Below, piece after piece: positions 26,304 to 33,544 of a DNA stretch of 64,000 nucleotides. Position 1 is the first letter of the stretch. Each line of letters opens with the position of its first letter. Source of the DNA: Streptomyces monashensis. GTDB taxonomy: Bacteria; Actinomycetota; Actinomycetes; Streptomycetales; Streptomycetaceae. The notes under the pieces were generated by a model, which worked only from the letters and a program-made list of their open reading frames with translations, was not told where the DNA came from and ran no database searches. The stretch lies in the NCBI RefSeq assembly GCF_001866665.1, contig NZ_MLYO01000009.1, forward strand, positions 248,001 through 312,000. Direction: 5' to 3'. A program made the position numbers and the translations under genes.

Positions 26304-27023
26304 ATGCATCTGCAGGGACAGCGCGTGGTCGTCATCGGGGGCACGTCGGGCATCGGGCTCGCGGTCGCCGAGGGGGCGGCGCGGGAGGGCGCCGAGGTGG
26401 TGGTGGCCTCGCGCCGGCCGGAGAGTGTGGACGCGGCGTTGAAGCGGCTGCCCGAGGGCGCCGAGGGGAGGACGCTGGACGCGACGGACGAGGACGCGGT
26501 GCGCGGCTTCTTCCAGCAGGTCGGCGCGTTCGATCATCTGGTGTACACGGCGGGTGAGGCGCTGCTGCTGGAGAGCCTGGCCGAGACGACGGCCGAGCGG
26601 GCCCGGCGGTTCATGGACACACGGCTGTGGGGGGCGTACACGGCGGTGAAGCACGCCGCCGCCTCGATCCGCCCGGGCGGATCGGTGGTGCTGACGACGG
26701 GGACGGCGGGGCGCCGGCCGGTGCCCGGTTCGAGTGCCGCGTCGGCGCTGTGCGGGGCGATGGAGTCGCTGACCCGGGCGCTGGCCGTGGAGTTGGCACC
26801 GGTGCGGGTCAACGCCGTCTCGCCCGGGGTCGTGCGCACCGAACTGTGGCGGGAGTTGCCGGACGACGTCCGGGAGGGGTTGTTCCGGTCGTCCGCCGAG
26901 TCGCTGCCGGTGGGACGGGTCGGCGAACCGGCGGATGTGGCGGAGTCGTACCTGTATCTGATGCGCGGTGGCTACAGCACCGGGTCGGTGGTGGTCGTGG
27001 ACGGCGGCGGCACGCTGGTCTGA
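26304..27023 (+). CDS. SDR family protein lacking the Tyr-x3-Lys catalytic pair
   Basis: Rossmann-fold protein of 239 residues with the cofactor motif VVVIGGTSGIGLAVAEGAA and the C-terminal VRVNAVSPGVVRTELWR and GSVVVVDGGGTLV. Where classical short-chain dehydrogenases have Y-x3-K, this protein reads SSAASALCGAMESLTRALAV, so Tyr and Lys are replaced by Ala and Cys. A recognised group of atypical SDRs has this pattern; they may reduce by another mechanism or only bind. ATG 26304 has GAGAGGAA upstream. Probably controlled by the divergent LysR regulator. Confidence 0.88.
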   Translation: MHLQGQRVVVIGGTSGIGLAVAEGAAREGAEVVVASRRPESVDAALKRLPEGAEGRTLDATDEDAVRGFFQQVGAFDHLVYTAGEALLLESLAETTAERARRFMDTRLWGAYTAVKHAAASIRPGGSVVLTTGTAGRRPVPGSSAASALCGAMESLTRALAVELAPVRVNAVSPGVVRTELWRELPDDVREGLFRSSAESLPVGRVGEPADVAESYLYLMRGGYSTGSVVVVDGGGTLV

Positions 27024-27071
27024 GCCGACAGCCGTCAGCCATCGGCCGTCGGTGGGCAGTCGACCGTAAAC

Positions 27072-27092
27072 GGTAGACGGTAGACGGTAGAC
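27072..27092 (+). repeat. Tandem 7-bp repeat (GGTAGAC)x3
   Basis: Three exact GGTAGAC copies in the convergent gap between the SDR and hydrolase genes, within AT-richer sequence that also has AGTCGACCGTAAACGGT. A 10-bp palindrome GACAGCTGTC lies farther right in the same gap. The same 7-base-period word occurs upstream of the GntR gene. Confidence 0.75.
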
Positions 27093-27139
27093 AGTCGGAA
27101 GTGGGCGGTCGACAGTACGCAGTGGACAGCCGACAGCTG

Positions 27140-27667
27140 TCAGTCGGCGGCGAGCCGGACGTCGGCGGCGGTCACGACCGTCCCGAGGCGGGGGAAGTCG
27201 AGCCGGACGGACGCCTCGTGCTCGGCGGCGGTGAAGGCGGCCATGGCGTCCTCCACGAAGACGAGGCCGTATCCGAGGTCCGCGGCGGCGCGGGCGGTGG
27301 ACTCGACGCCGAGGTTGGTGGCGATGCCCGCGAACACCAGCGTGGTGACGCCTCGTTCACGCAGCCGCTCGTGCAGTCCGGTGCCCTGGAAGGCGCCGAG
27401 GGTGTGCTTGACCACCTCCAGGTCGCCGTCGCGGGCGAGTCCGGCCACCAGGTCGCTGCCGGGCGGCTGTTCGGCGACCGAGGGGCGTTCGACCCGGACG
27501 AGCACGACGGGCGCTCCGGCACCGCGGAAGGTGTGCGCCAGCTCTTCGGCGGTGGCGAGCACGTGGGTGCCGGTGCGGGGTTCCAGGGGCAGCGCGACGA
27601 TGCGGTCCATCAGGTCGATGAGGATCAGGGCGGTGCGCTGCGGATCGAGCACGGGAGCTGCGGTCAT
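27140..27667 (-). CDS. Isochorismatase-family hydrolase
   Basis: Protein of 175 residues with the isochorismatase-like fold. The catalytic Asp is in TALILIDLMDRI, the Lys in DLEVVKHTLGAFQGTG, and the third position lies in FAGIATNLGVESTARAAADL. Amidase members have Cys at the last site (T-N-x-C); here it is Gly, as in true isochorismatases such as PhzD and EntB, which cleave a vinyl ether without a nucleophilic Cys. Substrate unknown; no chorismate-pathway neighbours. It is 19 bases downstream of the MarR gene on the same strand, so it is likely in that operon. Confidence 0.85.
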   Translation of the reverse strand: MTAAPVLDPQRTALILIDLMDRIVALPLEPRTGTHVLATAEELAHTFRGAGAPVVLVRVERPSVAEQPPGSDLVAGLARDGDLEVVKHTLGAFQGTGLHERLRERGVTTLVFAGIATNLGVESTARAAADLGYGLVFVEDAMAAFTAAEHEASVRLDFPRLGTVVTAADVRLAAD

Positions 27668-27686
27668 GACGGAACGTTAGCCGCCG

Positions 27687-28124
27687 TCAGCCGTCCGTGC
27701 CGGAAATCCGGATCAACAGATCCGTGAACTGATCGCGTTCGGCGGCCGAGAGCGGGGCCAGCAGGTCGTCGTTGGCCGCGCGGGCCGCCGTCTCGCAGCG
27801 TTCGAGGAGGCGGGCGCCCTCGTCGGTGAGGGACACGGCGTTCTTGCGCCGGTCCCGGGGGTCGGGGGCGCGGACGACATGACCTGCGTTCTGGAGGTCG
27901 TTCAGAACGCCGACCAGGTCCTTGGGGTCGAGGCCGACGCTGCGGCCGAGGTCGGCCTGGGCGACGGGGGCGAGGTCGCGGACGGCGGAGAGGACCACGT
28001 GGTGCCACATCTTCATGCCCTCGGCCGCGAGGGCCTCGGCGACCAGGGCACGGCCCCGGGCGGCGGCCCGGCCGAGGAGCCAGCTGGGCAGGGAGCGGAT
28101 CGCGGACAGGGGTGCTTCGGCCAT
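27687..28124 (-). CDS. MarR family transcriptional regulator
   Basis: Protein of 145 residues: a helical dimer region, the winged helix QADLGRSVGLDPKDLVGVLN and DLQNAGHVVRAPDPRDRRKN with the conserved D-x-R-x3-R wing, and a C-terminal helix. It is divergent from a quinone oxidoreductase gene; the 125-base gap contains an 11-bp inverted repeat. That arrangement predicts repression of both genes, relieved by a phenolic or electrophilic ligand. Confidence 0.92.
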   Translation of the reverse strand: MAEAPLSAIRSLPSWLLGRAAARGRALVAEALAAEGMKMWHHVVLSAVRDLAPVAQADLGRSVGLDPKDLVGVLNDLQNAGHVVRAPDPRDRRKNAVSLTDEGARLLERCETAARAANDDLLAPLSAAERDQFTDLLIRISGTDG

Positions 28125-28170
28125 GGCGGAAGCCTATCCGGAATTCATTGGACTTCCCAACGAAGATCGG

Positions 28171-28195
28171 ATATCGTTGGGGTTCCCAACGATAT
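28171..28195. promoter_or_regulatory. MarR operator ATATCGTTGGG-N3-CCCAACGATAT
   Basis: Perfect 11-bp arms with a three-base spacer, centred in the divergent gap. A half-like copy, TTCCCAACGAAGAT, precedes it at 28154. Size and symmetry match MarR dimer sites, and the local MarR gene is 47 bases away. Confidence 0.82.
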
Positions 28196-28249
28196 CGTGG
28201 GTGTTCCCACCAACTGCTGAGCCGGGTCCGCCCGGCCCCGGAGGTGCTG

Positions 28250-29167
28250 ATGCGTCGCGTTCGCTACGACCGCCCTGGCGGCCCGCTCTTCCTGGAGGAG
28301 GCACCTGTCCCTGATCCCGGCCCCGGGGAACTGCTGGTGCGCTGCGAGGCGGTCGGCGTCACACTGCCGATCGTCCGCAAGGTCACCGAGGCCGCCGATC
28401 CCGTCGCGCTGGGCGGCGAGATCGCCGGCGAGGTGGTGGCGGCCGGTGAGGGCGTGACCCGCTTCCGGCCGGGCGAGCGGGTGACCGGGCTGTGCTTCGG
28501 CCACGGGTACGCCGACTTCGCCGTGCTGCACGAGGCCATGACCTCACTGGTACCGGACGGCGCGAGCGCCGTGGACGCGGTCGCGCTGGTGCGCAGCGGC
28601 CTGGTGGCGTTCGGGGCGCTGGAGGCGGCGCGGCCGGTAGCGGGCGAGGCGGTCCTCGTCACCGCTGCGGCGAGCGGCGTCGGGCATCTCGCCGTGCAGC
28701 TGGCGCGGGCGCGGGACGCGGGACGGGTGGTGGGCGCGGTGTCCGATCCGGCGAAGGCGGACTTCGTGCGGGCGCTGGGCGCGGACGACTGTATCCAATA
28801 TGCGGACGACAGTTGGGGGGATCCGGTCGATTGCATTCTGGATGCGGTCGGCGGTGATCTGCTCGCCCCGGCACTCGCCGCCCTCGCCCCGCACGGCCGC
28901 CTGGTCGCCTACAGTTCGGGCGGCGGCACGATCCGGGCCTACGATCTGCTGGTCGGCGCCAAGTCCGTGATCGGCTTCCAGATGGCCCTGATCGCCCGCG
29001 GCCGGCCGGAGCTGTACGAGCAGTGGCGCAACGAGTTGTGGCGACTGTTCACCGAGGGCGCCGTGACGCCCGCCGTGCACGCCGAGTTCGCCCTGGAGGA
29101 CGCGGCGAAGGCGCACGAGGCGATCGAGACGCGCGCCAACCTCGGCAAGGTCGTCCTTCGTCCGTGA
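28250..29167 (+). CDS. Zinc-binding dehydrogenase/quinone oxidoreductase (MDR family)
   Basis: Protein of 305 residues of the medium-chain dehydrogenase superfamily: GroES-like domain RRVRYDRPGGPLFLEEAPVP with GGEIAGEVVAAGEGVTRFRP, then the nucleotide-binding motif VLVTAAASGVGHLAVQLARA. Catalytic-zinc ligands are absent, so it belongs to the zinc-free quinone reductase type that uses NADPH. ATG 28250 has GGAGGTGCTG directly upstream. It likely detoxifies quinones or enones under MarR control. A short patch near 28790-28850 uses rare AT-ending codons. Confidence 0.9.
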   Translation: MRRVRYDRPGGPLFLEEAPVPDPGPGELLVRCEAVGVTLPIVRKVTEAADPVALGGEIAGEVVAAGEGVTRFRPGERVTGLCFGHGYADFAVLHEAMTSLVPDGASAVDAVALVRSGLVAFGALEAARPVAGEAVLVTAAASGVGHLAVQLARARDAGRVVGAVSDPAKADFVRALGADDCIQYADDSWGDPVDCILDAVGGDLLAPALAALAPHGRLVAYSSGGGTIRAYDLLVGAKSVIGFQMALIARGRPELYEQWRNELWRLFTEGAVTPAVHAEFALEDAAKAHEAIETRANLGKVVLRP

Positions 29168-29244
29168 GGCCCCGGCGCACTCCTTGCGCCGCACGCTTCT
29201 TGTGAGGCGCCGGGGCCACAACTACCGTCATCGGTGCGCATGTT

Positions 29245-29284
29245 GGACATCGGATGTCCGGATGCCCGGATGCCCGGATGTCCG
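29245..29284 (+). promoter_or_regulatory. Tandem GATGYCCG repeats with GGACAT-N3-ATGTCC palindrome
   Basis: Four 8-bp units, GATGTCCG, GATGCCCG, GATGCCCG, GATGTCCG, at 29253-29284; the first overlaps the inverted repeat GGACATCGGATGTCC at 29245-29259. The array ends 23 bases before the sialidase start, within the leader or core promoter. Candidate regulatory array. Confidence 0.6.
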
Positions 29285-29307
29285 ACCGACGAAGGGCAGG
29301 TCGTACC

Positions 29308-31185
29308 ATGCCGTCAGGTCTTCGCGCCCGTCTCAGATCCGCACTCGCCCTCGTATGCACGTCGGCGGCGCTGCTCCTGTTGCCGCTCGCCTCACCTCAT
29401 CCGGCACAGGCCCAACCCGTGGAAACGACACCCCAGTTCGCCCAGCAGGTCCTGTTCAAGGCCTCCCAGGATCCCGGCTACGCCTGCTTCCGCATCCCGA
29501 CGGTCGTCAAGGCCGTCGACGGCACGCTGCTGGCGTTCGCCGAGGGACGGGTCCCCAACTGCGGGGACGCCACCGACATCGACATCGTGCTCAAGCGCTC
29601 CACCGACGGCGGCCGCACCTGGGGCCCGCTCCAGGTGGTCAACAAAGGCGACGGCGACACCCACGGCAACCCGGCGCCGATCGTGGACCGCACCACCGGC
29701 CGCGTCTGGCTCGCGGAGACGTACAACACGGGCCGCACGGACAGCGCCAGCTGCTCGGTGCCGTGCGACCGCACCCCGCACCTCCAGTACAGCGACGACA
29801 ACGGCCTGACCTGGTCCGTACCACGCGACCTGAGCCCGGAGATCCTGCCCACCGCCTGGAACTCCTGGTACGCGACCGGGCCGGCGCACGGCATCCAGCT
29901 CACACACGGCCGGTACGCCGGGCGGCTGGTCTTCGGGGTGAACGCCGAGTCCTGGGACGGCACCCGGATCACGGCCAACCACGCGGCGCTGATCATCAGC
30001 GACGACCACGGCGGCCACTGGCGGGTCGGCGCCCAGGAGACCTGGCCCATCGCCGAGGACGGCACCTTCCGGCAAAAACCCTCCGAACTCACCCTCGCCG
30101 AACTCGGCGACGGCTCCGTCCTGGTCAGCGGACGGGAGCAGGACGGCACCGACCTCGGCCACCGCACCCAGGCCGTCAGCCGCGACGGCGGTTCCCGCTT
30201 CACCGCCGCCTTCCACGACCTGCCGGACCTGTACGCACCGATGGTGCAGGGCTCGCTGCTGCGGCTCGGCGACCGCCTGCTGCTCGCCTGCCCCGCCGAC
30301 CCCGACCGGCGCCGCACGATGATGATCCGCTCCTCCTACGACGGCGGCCGCACCTGGGACAGCGTGGACCGCGGCACGGTCGTCACCACGGACTGGTCCG
30401 GCTACTCCGACCTGGTCCGCGTCACCGGGGACACGATCGGCCTGGTCTACGAGGGCGGCGCGGTGGACGCACGCGAAGAGATCCGCTTCGCCCGCTTCAC
30501 CGAGAACTGGCTCGCCCCGCGCCGCGGCCCCGATCCGGTCACCGCCGACCTGGCCCCGCACGCCCGCCCGGCCGCGGTGCTCGGCGGCGCGAAGGAGACG
30601 CGGGGGGTGTCCGGCGGCGCGCTGGAGTTCAACGGCACCGATGCGGCCGTACGCCTGCCGTACAGCAGCCGGCTGCCGCTCGGCACGAAGGACTTCACGG
30701 CATCTCTGTGGTTCCGGTACACGGCCACCACCGGTGAGCAGCCGCTGCTGTGGATGGGCGGGACCGGCACCACGCAGCCCCAGGTGTGGCTGCGCGGGGA
30801 GCCGGCGAACAACCGGATCCAGGGCCTGATCACCGTGCGGGACGGCGCGGCGGCTCCGCAGACTGCATACGTTCGCACGAATACCGCATACAACGACGGC
30901 CAGTGGCATCACATGGTGCTCCGGCGGGGCGGCGGTCGGCTGATGTTGTCGGTCGACGGTATGCAGTCGTCCGTATCCGACATCCCGGGATCGGTCAGCC
31001 GTAACTCCCCTTTCGGTGTGCACATCGCTCAGCGCATGGACAGCCGGGCCTTCTTCACCGGCGCCATCGACGAGGTGCACGTATGGGACCGGGCCCTCAC
31101 CGACCAGGAGCTGTCGCACCCGGAGGCCCTGCGCTCAGCGAAGGACACGGTCCTGTGGCTGCCCCTGGACCACGTGGGCCGCTGA
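29308..31185 (+). CDS. Secreted exo-alpha-sialidase (GH33) with C-terminal LamG domain
   Basis: Protein of 625 residues. A signal peptide ends near SPHPAQAQPV. The six-bladed propeller shows the F-R-I-P motif (ACFRIPTVVKA) and five Asp boxes: STDGGRTW, SDDNGLTW, SDDHGGHW, SRDGGSRF and SYDGGRTW. Acid/base and nucleophile regions are consistent (LAETYNTG, LVYEGGAVDAREEIRFARF). From about residue 430 a concanavalin-type LamG domain (GALEFNGTDAAVRLPYSSRL to IDEVHVWDRALTDQEL) likely binds sugar. It releases terminal sialic acid outside the cell. Its 3' end overlaps the convergent transporter gene by 51 bases. Confidence 0.92.
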   Translation: MPSGLRARLRSALALVCTSAALLLLPLASPHPAQAQPVETTPQFAQQVLFKASQDPGYACFRIPTVVKAVDGTLLAFAEGRVPNCGDATDIDIVLKRSTDGGRTWGPLQVVNKGDGDTHGNPAPIVDRTTGRVWLAETYNTGRTDSASCSVPCDRTPHLQYSDDNGLTWSVPRDLSPEILPTAWNSWYATGPAHGIQLTHGRYAGRLVFGVNAESWDGTRITANHAALIISDDHGGHWRVGAQETWPIAEDGTFRQKPSELTLAELGDGSVLVSGREQDGTDLGHRTQAVSRDGGSRFTAAFHDLPDLYAPMVQGSLLRLGDRLLLACPADPDRRRTMMIRSSYDGGRTWDSVDRGTVVTTDWSGYSDLVRVTGDTIGLVYEGGAVDAREEIRFARFTENWLAPRRGPDPVTADLAPHARPAAVLGGAKETRGVSGGALEFNGTDAAVRLPYSSRLPLGTKDFTASLWFRYTATTGEQPLLWMGGTGTTQPQVWLRGEPANNRIQGLITVRDGAAAPQTAYVRTNTAYNDGQWHHMVLRRGGGRLMLSVDGMQSSVSDIPGSVSRNSPFGVHIAQRMDSRAFFTGAIDEVHVWDRALTDQELSHPEALRSAKDTVLWLPLDHVGR

Positions 31186-32181
31186 CGCCCCGGGCGCGGT
31201 GTCCAGAACCTCCTGCGGATCGCGGGCGCGGCGCTTGGCGATGACGGCGCACACCATCAGCTGCATCTGGTGGAAGAGCATCAGCGGCAGCACGGCGAGG
31301 GAGGCGTGGGCGCCGAACAGGACGCCGGCCATGGGCAGCCCGGAAGCGAGGGACTTCTTCGACCCGGCGAACTGGATGGCGATCCGGTCCGCCCGGCCGA
31401 AGCCGAGTACCTTGCCTCCGTACCAGGTCAGCAGGAGCATCGCGGCCAGCAGGGCGGCCTCCACGACGAGGAGGCCGCCGAGCCGTGCGAGGCTGACCTG
31501 GTGCCAGATGCCCTGGGTCATGCCCTCACTGAAGGCGGTGTAGACGACGAGCAGGATGGAGCCGCGGTCGACCAGGCCGAGGACCTTCTTGTGCCGCGTG
31601 ATGAAGCCGCCGATCCAGCGGCGCAGCAGCTGCCCGGCGAGGAACGGCACCAGCAGCTGGAGCACGATCTTCGTCAGTGAGTCGGCGGAGAACCCGCCGC
31701 CGCTGTTGCCGAGGAGCGCCGCCGCCAGCAGCGGGGTGATCAGTATGCCCGCGAGGGAGGAGAAGGAGCCCGCGCAGATCGCCGCGGGCACGTTGCCCCG
31801 GGCGATCGAGGTGAACGCGATGGACGACTGGATCGTGGACGGCACCAGCGTCAGGAACAGCAGGCCCTGGTAGAGCGGATGCGTCAGCAGCGTCGGCACC
31901 AGCGCCCGCGCGGCGAGCCCGAACGCCGGGAAGAGCACGAACGTGCACACCAGCACCGTGGTGTGCAGCCGCCAGTGGCGCAGGCCGTCCAGTGCCTCCC
32001 GGGTCGACAGCCGGGCGCCGTAGAGGAAGAAGAGGAAGGCGATCGCGGTCGTCGACGCGCCCGAGGCGACGTCGGCGGCGGTCCCCCGGGCCGGGAGGAG
32101 CGCGGCGAGGCCCACGGTCCCCAGCAGCAGGACGATGTACGGGTCGATCGGCATCCAGCTCGGCCGGCGCAGGCGTGTCAC
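31135..32181 (-). CDS. Bile acid:sodium symporter (BASS) family transporter
   Basis: Membrane protein of 348 residues with nine to ten helices. Family motifs include TAIAFLFFLYGARLS, LVPSTIQSSIAFTSIARGN and the second crossover QFAGSKKSLASGLPMAGVLF. Such proteins import organic anions with sodium; some move pantoate-type acids. GTG 32181 (MTRLRRPSW) was chosen because CGGAGCACC precedes it. It is divergent from a LysR regulator gene, which likely controls it, and its 3' end runs 51 bases into the sialidase gene on the other strand. Confidence 0.9.
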   Translation of the reverse strand: MTRLRRPSWMPIDPYIVLLLGTVGLAALLPARGTAADVASGASTTAIAFLFFLYGARLSTREALDGLRHWRLHTTVLVCTFVLFPAFGLAARALVPTLLTHPLYQGLLFLTLVPSTIQSSIAFTSIARGNVPAAICAGSFSSLAGILITPLLAAALLGNSGGGFSADSLTKIVLQLLVPFLAGQLLRRWIGGFITRHKKVLGLVDRGSILLVVYTAFSEGMTQGIWHQVSLARLGGLLVVEAALLAAMLLLTWYGGKVLGFGRADRIAIQFAGSKKSLASGLPMAGVLFGAHASLAVLPLMLFHQMQLMVCAVIAKRRARDPQEVLDTAPGASAAHVVQGQPQDRVLR

Positions 32182-32399
32182 GGTGCTCCGATGTGCTCTG
32201 TGTGTGCGGGTGGGAGGGGCTGAAGGTGTCGTCGGTCGGTACGGGTCGGCAGGTGTCGCCGATGTTTCTCTTCTCGTGTTTCTCTTCTCGTCGGGGCCGC
32301 AGGAGCCCCCTTCATCGTCCTCCGCGCTCCACCGATCGGGAATCCCGTACACCACTCTGACTGTCATCATGTTTTGTGATATCCGGCTAGGCTGGTGCC

Positions 32400-33269
32400 G
32401 TGTACGAGCCGGCGCAGCTGCGCTCCTTCCTCGCCGTGGCCCAGACCCTGAGCTTCACGCAGGCCGCGCGCCGGCTCGGGCTGCGTCAGTCCACGGTCAG
32501 CCAGCATGTCCGCCGGCTGGAGGACGCGACCGGCCGGCAGCTGTTCACCCGGGACACCCATGCAGTGGAGCTGACCGAGGACGGCGAGGCGATGCTGGGG
32601 TTCGCCCGGCGGATCCTCCAGGTGCACGAGCAGGCGACGGCGTTCTTCACCGGCACCCGGGTGCGCGGCCGGCTACGGTTCGGCGCCTCGGAGGATTTCG
32701 TGCTCACCCGGCTCCCGGAGATCCTGGAGGCCTTCCGCTACGACCATCCCGAGGTCGACCTCGAGCTGACCGTGGAGCTGTCCGGCACGCTGCACGAACA
32801 GCTGGCCGCCGGGAAGCTGGACTTGGTGCTCGCCAAGCGCCGCCCCGAGGACCCCCGTGGCGCGCTGGTGTGGCGCGACGACCTGGTGTGGATCGGCGCC
32901 GAGCGGCTGCGTCTGGACGCCGACCGGCCCGTCCCGCTGATCGTGTATCCCCCGCCCGGCATCACCCGGGCCCGTGCGCTTCAGGCCCTGGAGCGCGAGG
33001 GCCGGGCGTGGCGGATCGTGTGCACCAGCGGCAGCCTCAACGGCCTCATCGCGGCCGCCCGCGCCGGCCTCGGTGTGATGGCCCACTCCCGGCGGCTGAT
33101 CCCGCCCGGCCTGTTCCGCCTGCCGGACCGCTCCGGACTGCCCGGCCTCGGCAAGGTCGACTTCGTCCTCGTCCACGGCCGCCGCCACGGCGCGGCGGAG
33201 GATGCCGCGAACGCTCTGGCCGCGGCCGTCCTGGCGGGCGGCGAACGGCTGGGGCGGCGCGGCGACTGA
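32400..33269 (+). CDS. LysR family transcriptional regulator
   Basis: Protein of 289 residues with the LysR helix-turn-helix AQLRSFLAVAQTLSFTQAAR and RQSTVSQHVRRLEDATGRQL, then an effector domain (GRLRFGASEDFVLTRLPEIL). GTG 32400 matches the family N-terminus. It is divergent from the BASS transporter; the 218-base gap holds an AT-rich patch with CATCATGTTTTGTGATATC near 32365, fit for promoter or operator use. Confidence 0.9.
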   Translation: MYEPAQLRSFLAVAQTLSFTQAARRLGLRQSTVSQHVRRLEDATGRQLFTRDTHAVELTEDGEAMLGFARRILQVHEQATAFFTGTRVRGRLRFGASEDFVLTRLPEILEAFRYDHPEVDLELTVELSGTLHEQLAAGKLDLVLAKRRPEDPRGALVWRDDLVWIGAERLRLDADRPVPLIVYPPPGITRARALQALEREGRAWRIVCTSGSLNGLIAAARAGLGVMAHSRRLIPPGLFRLPDRSGLPGLGKVDFVLVHGRRHGAAEDAANALAAAVLAGGERLGRRGD

Positions 33270-33357
33270 CCGGAGCCGCACGCGGTATGCCGCGTACAGG
33301 ATGGTGTGGGCGGTAATCGGCCCGTACAGATTCCGTGGAGATTACGGCACCGAAACT

Positions 33358-33373
33358 TACTGACCCGTCAGTA
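33358..33373. promoter_or_regulatory. TetR-type operator TACTGAC-CC-GTCAGTA upstream of acyl-CoA ligase
   Basis: Perfect 7-bp arms separated by CC, 170 bases before the ligase start, in AT-richer sequence. T-T-A-C-T-G-A-C palindromes of this form are typical of TetR-family repressors of lipid genes in actinobacteria. The repressor is not in the window, so the assignment is by pattern. Confidence 0.6.
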
Positions 33374-33544
33374 TTGTGTCCGGCCCTTCCCCATGTGAGG
33401 GTATTTTCCGGTCACCTCCCAGGGAAAACGTGAGGTTTGCACGGTTAACCACCCCCTCCCGCCCGGTGACGCCGTGGGGTAGCTTTCACCGCGCTGTGCC
33501 GAGCATCACGGGCGTGACCGACAGCGAGGATCGGGGAGCGAGGT

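Noticed and set aside
29392..31119. Minus-strand frame of 575 codons opposite the sialidase
   Set aside because: Shadow; the five Asp boxes and signal peptide are on the plus strand.
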